NCBI RefSeq assembly: GCF_000159995.1
Contig: NZ_GG700643.1
Span: forward strand, 339,291 to 403,290
Reading direction: 5' to 3'
Origin: Alloprevotella tannerae ATCC 51259
GTDB lineage: Bacteria; Bacteroidota; Bacteroidia; Bacteroidales; Bacteroidaceae
DNA: 64,000 nucleotides
Made by a program: the position numbers and the translations under genes. Shown here one piece after another: positions 62,076-64,000 of the stretch. Position 1 is the first letter of the stretch. Each line of letters opens with the position of its first letter. The notes beneath the pieces are model-generated. The model did not search any database, was not told the origin of the DNA, and saw nothing but the letters and a program-made list of their open reading frames with translations.

Positions 62076-63026
62076 TCAATTCACAAGGCGCTTTGGCTTT
62101 CCGTCAAGGAACGATTTGATGTTGTCTATTAATAGGTCTATGATGCGTTGTCGAGCTTCAGTTGTAGCCCAAGCTATGTGCGGCGTAACGTGGGCATTTG
62201 GAGCGGAGAGCAGCGGATTGTCCGCCCTCGGTGGTTCTTGCGAGAGCACATCACAACAATAAGCTCCTAGTTGTCCGTCTTTAAGTGCGTCGGCAATGTC
62301 TTGTTCATTGACTAAGCGGCCTCTTGCTGTGTTGAGAAGGATTAAACCTCTTTTCGATTGAGATAGCAATTCTTTGTTTATGAATTGGCTGTTTTTTGAT
62401 GTTAATGGGCAATTCAAACTCACGATGTCGCAAGTTCTAAAGGCCTCTTGCAAAGAAATTGCTGTTACGTCTTGTAATTCATTTTGCGGTTTGGAGGTAA
62501 CTGCAAATAGTTTTACGCCAAATGGGCGTAACAAATCAGCAAGTCTTTTCCCAATATTGCCATAGCCAACAATGCAAACTTTTTTATCCGTCAACTCTAT
62601 TTGTGCATGTTCTCGATTACAAAAATCTTTGCTCTTAGTCCAAAAGCCTTCACGATTGATTTTTGCGTAATGAGCTACCTGATTAGTAACATTAAGTAAA
62701 TGTGCTACGGCCATCTGAGCCACTGCTGCATTACCATATCCGGCTGCGTTGGATACGGGTATGTTGCGAGTGCGAGCGGCTTCTACATCTATCGTATCAT
62801 AACCTGCGGAGGCTACACAGATAAACTTCAATTTAGGAAGCTGATCTAAATGATGAGCGGTCAGTTCCGGCTTGTTGAGAATTAATATTTCCGCATCTTT
62901 GGCGCGTTCAATGACGTCTGCAGGTGCCGTCCGGTCATAAACGGTGAAGTTGCCGAATTGTCGAAAAGGTTCCCAGCTAAGATCGCCTGGGTTAGTTGTA
63001 TAACCATCTAAGAAAACGATATTCAT
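62076..63026 (-). CDS. D-2-hydroxyacid dehydrogenase
   Basis: A 316-residue NAD-dependent dehydrogenase, probably glycerate or hydroxypyruvate type. VCIVGYGNIGKRLADLLRPFG is the nucleotide motif; LLNTARGRLVNEQDIADAL holds the catalytic Arg, DVLSQEPPRADNPLL the Glu and VTPHIAWATTEA the His. Substrate choice among glycerate, hydroxypyruvate and related acids is not determined. It precedes the TRIC gene by 1 nt; the type IX Plug gene ends 42 nt upstream, so all three may be one transcript. Confidence 0.93.
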   Translation of the reverse strand: MNIVFLDGYTTNPGDLSWEPFRQFGNFTVYDRTAPADVIERAKDAEILILNKPELTAHHLDQLPKLKFICVASAGYDTIDVEAARTRNIPVSNAAGYGNAAVAQMAVAHLLNVTNQVAHYAKINREGFWTKSKDFCNREHAQIELTDKKVCIVGYGNIGKRLADLLRPFGVKLFAVTSKPQNELQDVTAISLQEAFRTCDIVSLNCPLTSKNSQFINKELLSQSKRGLILLNTARGRLVNEQDIADALKDGQLGAYCCDVLSQEPPRADNPLLSAPNAHVTPHIAWATTEARQRIIDLLIDNIKSFLDGKPKRLVN

Positions 63027-63068
63027 TATTTACAATGTTGTTAAGTGAAAATGGATACCAATAGTGGC

Positions 63069-64000
63069 TTATCGAATAGTCTTGAATCTATATTGATTCG
63101 TACCAACGAGTTGCCAATAGCGATCTCCTGTTCTTTTATAATAAACTAATGTCGTGTAAGCGTTGTCCGTTTGGAAAAAATTACCTTCAATAGGTCCCGT
63201 TTGTCCTTTTGTCGTATTGTTGGGGACCATTAAATACTGATAACTATAGTAGCCGGTCTTCAACAAGACGGCGCATTCATATAGTTGTGTTGAAGCATTA
63301 TACGTTAATTCATAATCGGGTAAGAATTGATCATAAGTCCAGTCGCCTTGTAGATATATTTGAGCATCCTCTATTGCAGGAATAGCTAAGGAGAAATGAG
63401 TAAGAATATATTCCGACTCTGTTTCTGCAGCGGTGTTATCATCATTCCTGATGACAGACTTACCATTCGTATCCTGAACGTATAAATAGTTTTTGTTAGG
63501 ATAGTCCGTAAAGAGCGTCGCGTGGTAAAACGGAGCAAAATATTGCATCTTTTCAATGCCCATTCCCGGATAGCGTGAAGAGAGCATCTCAAAAGCTCTA
63601 TATTCATTACCGGCAGGGAAAATTAAGTCGCGAGCGTGATCCCAAATCAGCTGTTGTCCGTTAATATAAGAAGGCTTTGGACAAAGAACAGCATTGTCCC
63701 ATCGCCCATTTTGTAGCACAAAAGTTTTAATTTCTTCCGTAGCATCACGGACGATTAAGCTATTTAGGTTCACTTTCAGCCCAACTTGCTGATGAGAAGC
63801 ATTCCAATCAATATCGGTATTGGTTGAAACGGAAGTGCCTATATTTACTTGTGGAGTAACGATGGCAAAATATACGCGAGCTACCTCTTGATGCTCCCCA
63901 GCTCCATCGTTCGCATAAATAGAAAGGGCATAATTGCCGGCAATTAAAGGTTGGATATGCTTATTCGGAAATGAGAAAGAATAGTGCGTATAGTTGACTA
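63069..64000 (-). CDS. Type IX secretion Plug protein (DUF5103), C-terminal part
   Basis: The frame is open to the window edge, so the 5' end is missing. The GTG at 63773 is internal. About 310 residues are visible: NKHIQPLIAGNYALSIYAND and VARVYFAIVTPQVNIG from the first beta-sandwich, then VNLNSLIVRDATEEIKTFV, FAPFYHATLFTDYPNKNYLY and the C-terminal QLVGTNQYRFKTIR. This matches the T9SS_plug/DUF5103 family, whose Flavobacterium member caps the periplasmic side of the SprA/Sov translocon. It accompanies PorE-like 8-10 kb in the same window, supporting an active type IX system. It is followed by the hydroxyacid dehydrogenase gene. Confidence 0.85.
   Translation of the reverse strand, partial: VNYTHYSFSFPNKHIQPLIAGNYALSIYANDGAGEHQEVARVYFAIVTPQVNIGTSVSTNTDIDWNASHQQVGLKVNLNSLIVRDATEEIKTFVLQNGRWDNAVLCPKPSYINGQQLIWDHARDLIFPAGNEYRAFEMLSSRYPGMGIEKMQYFAPFYHATLFTDYPNKNYLYVQDTNGKSVIRNDDNTAAETESEYILTHFSLAIPAIEDAQIYLQGDWTYDQFLPDYELTYNASTQLYECAVLLKTGYYSYQYLMVPNNTTKGQTGPIEGNFFQTDNAYTTLVYYKRTGDRYWQLVGTNQYRFKTIR

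Overview
The window looks like chromosome from a Bacteroidales bacterium (Prevotellaceae/Porphyromonadaceae group; genus not resolved). Support: promoters of the Bacteroidetes type (-33 TTTG, exactly 20 nt, -7 TAnnTTTG) in front of many genes; lineage-typical proteins (DUF5063, DUF4348, DUF4421, DUF5715, M64 peptidase, single-chain PurL, HU-HIG protein, type B L31); and two type IX secretion proteins (PorE-like lipoprotein and Plug). The IS is of the IS1126 type known from Porphyromonas gingivalis, while the surface lipoprotein unit at 15.9-17.9 kb resembles Prevotella families. Both comparisons are from memory.

Layout. 0-3.2 kb: end of a LysM protein, a secreted Trp/Tyr/Gly-rich protein and a FadL-type porin, closed by a shared terminator. 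3.3-10.2 kb, minus strand: prmA, an rRNA m5C methyltransferase, a DUF5715 M15-like protein, a TraB-like protein and porE. 10.3-15.5 kb, plus strand: DUF5063 / 3'-5' exonuclease / rlmI, then a DUF4348 lipoprotein, murB and a PhnP-like hydrolase. 15.5-18.7 kb: a compositionally distinct cassette with promoter, long leader carrying 32 CA repeats inside a leader ORF, an attenuator-like hairpin, a small acidic peptide, a fimbrillin-like lipoprotein, a 23-bp tandem repeat and an HU-like protein. 18.9-24.1 kb: BASS transporter and uvrB (minus), iron alcohol dehydrogenase and exported glutathione peroxidase (plus). 24.65-25.99 kb: a complete IS with a frameshifted transposase. 26.2-31 kb: purL, RNase P RNA, rpmE2. 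31.5-38.2 kb, minus: M3 peptidase, dCMP deaminase, S41 protease, hemW and a secreted protein. 38.9-47.6 kb, minus: DUF4421, Gfo/Idh oxidoreductase, UDG-family protein, NlpC/P60 lipoprotein, trxB, lolA-like, ftsK, M64 peptidase. 47.7-51 kb, plus: BrkB-like protein, BadF-type kinase, fur-family regulator. 51.2-57.8 kb, minus: prs, thiE-like, mrp, trmB, xseB, xseA, S8 protease. 58.7-64 kb: CBM20-MalQ (plus), then TRIC channel, D-2-hydroxyacid dehydrogenase and the type IX Plug protein (minus, cut by the window edge).

Most of the window is housekeeping. Two things stand out. First, the 15.5-18.1 kb cassette reads as a candidate phase-variable expression unit: the length of a CA repeat decides whether a leader ORF is translated through a terminator-like hairpin placed before a surface lipoprotein gene. 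Second, four gene-poor gaps (6.8, 24.4, 38.5 and 58.1 kb) each carry a short array of 22-bp periodic units starting TCGTGA or TCACGA and ending with a GATGGTAC-type partial unit, a dispersed repeat family of unknown function. Two unrelated short arrays (23 bp at 17.9 kb, 21 bp at 50.0 kb) sit in similar positions. No tRNA, rRNA or CRISPR was seen.
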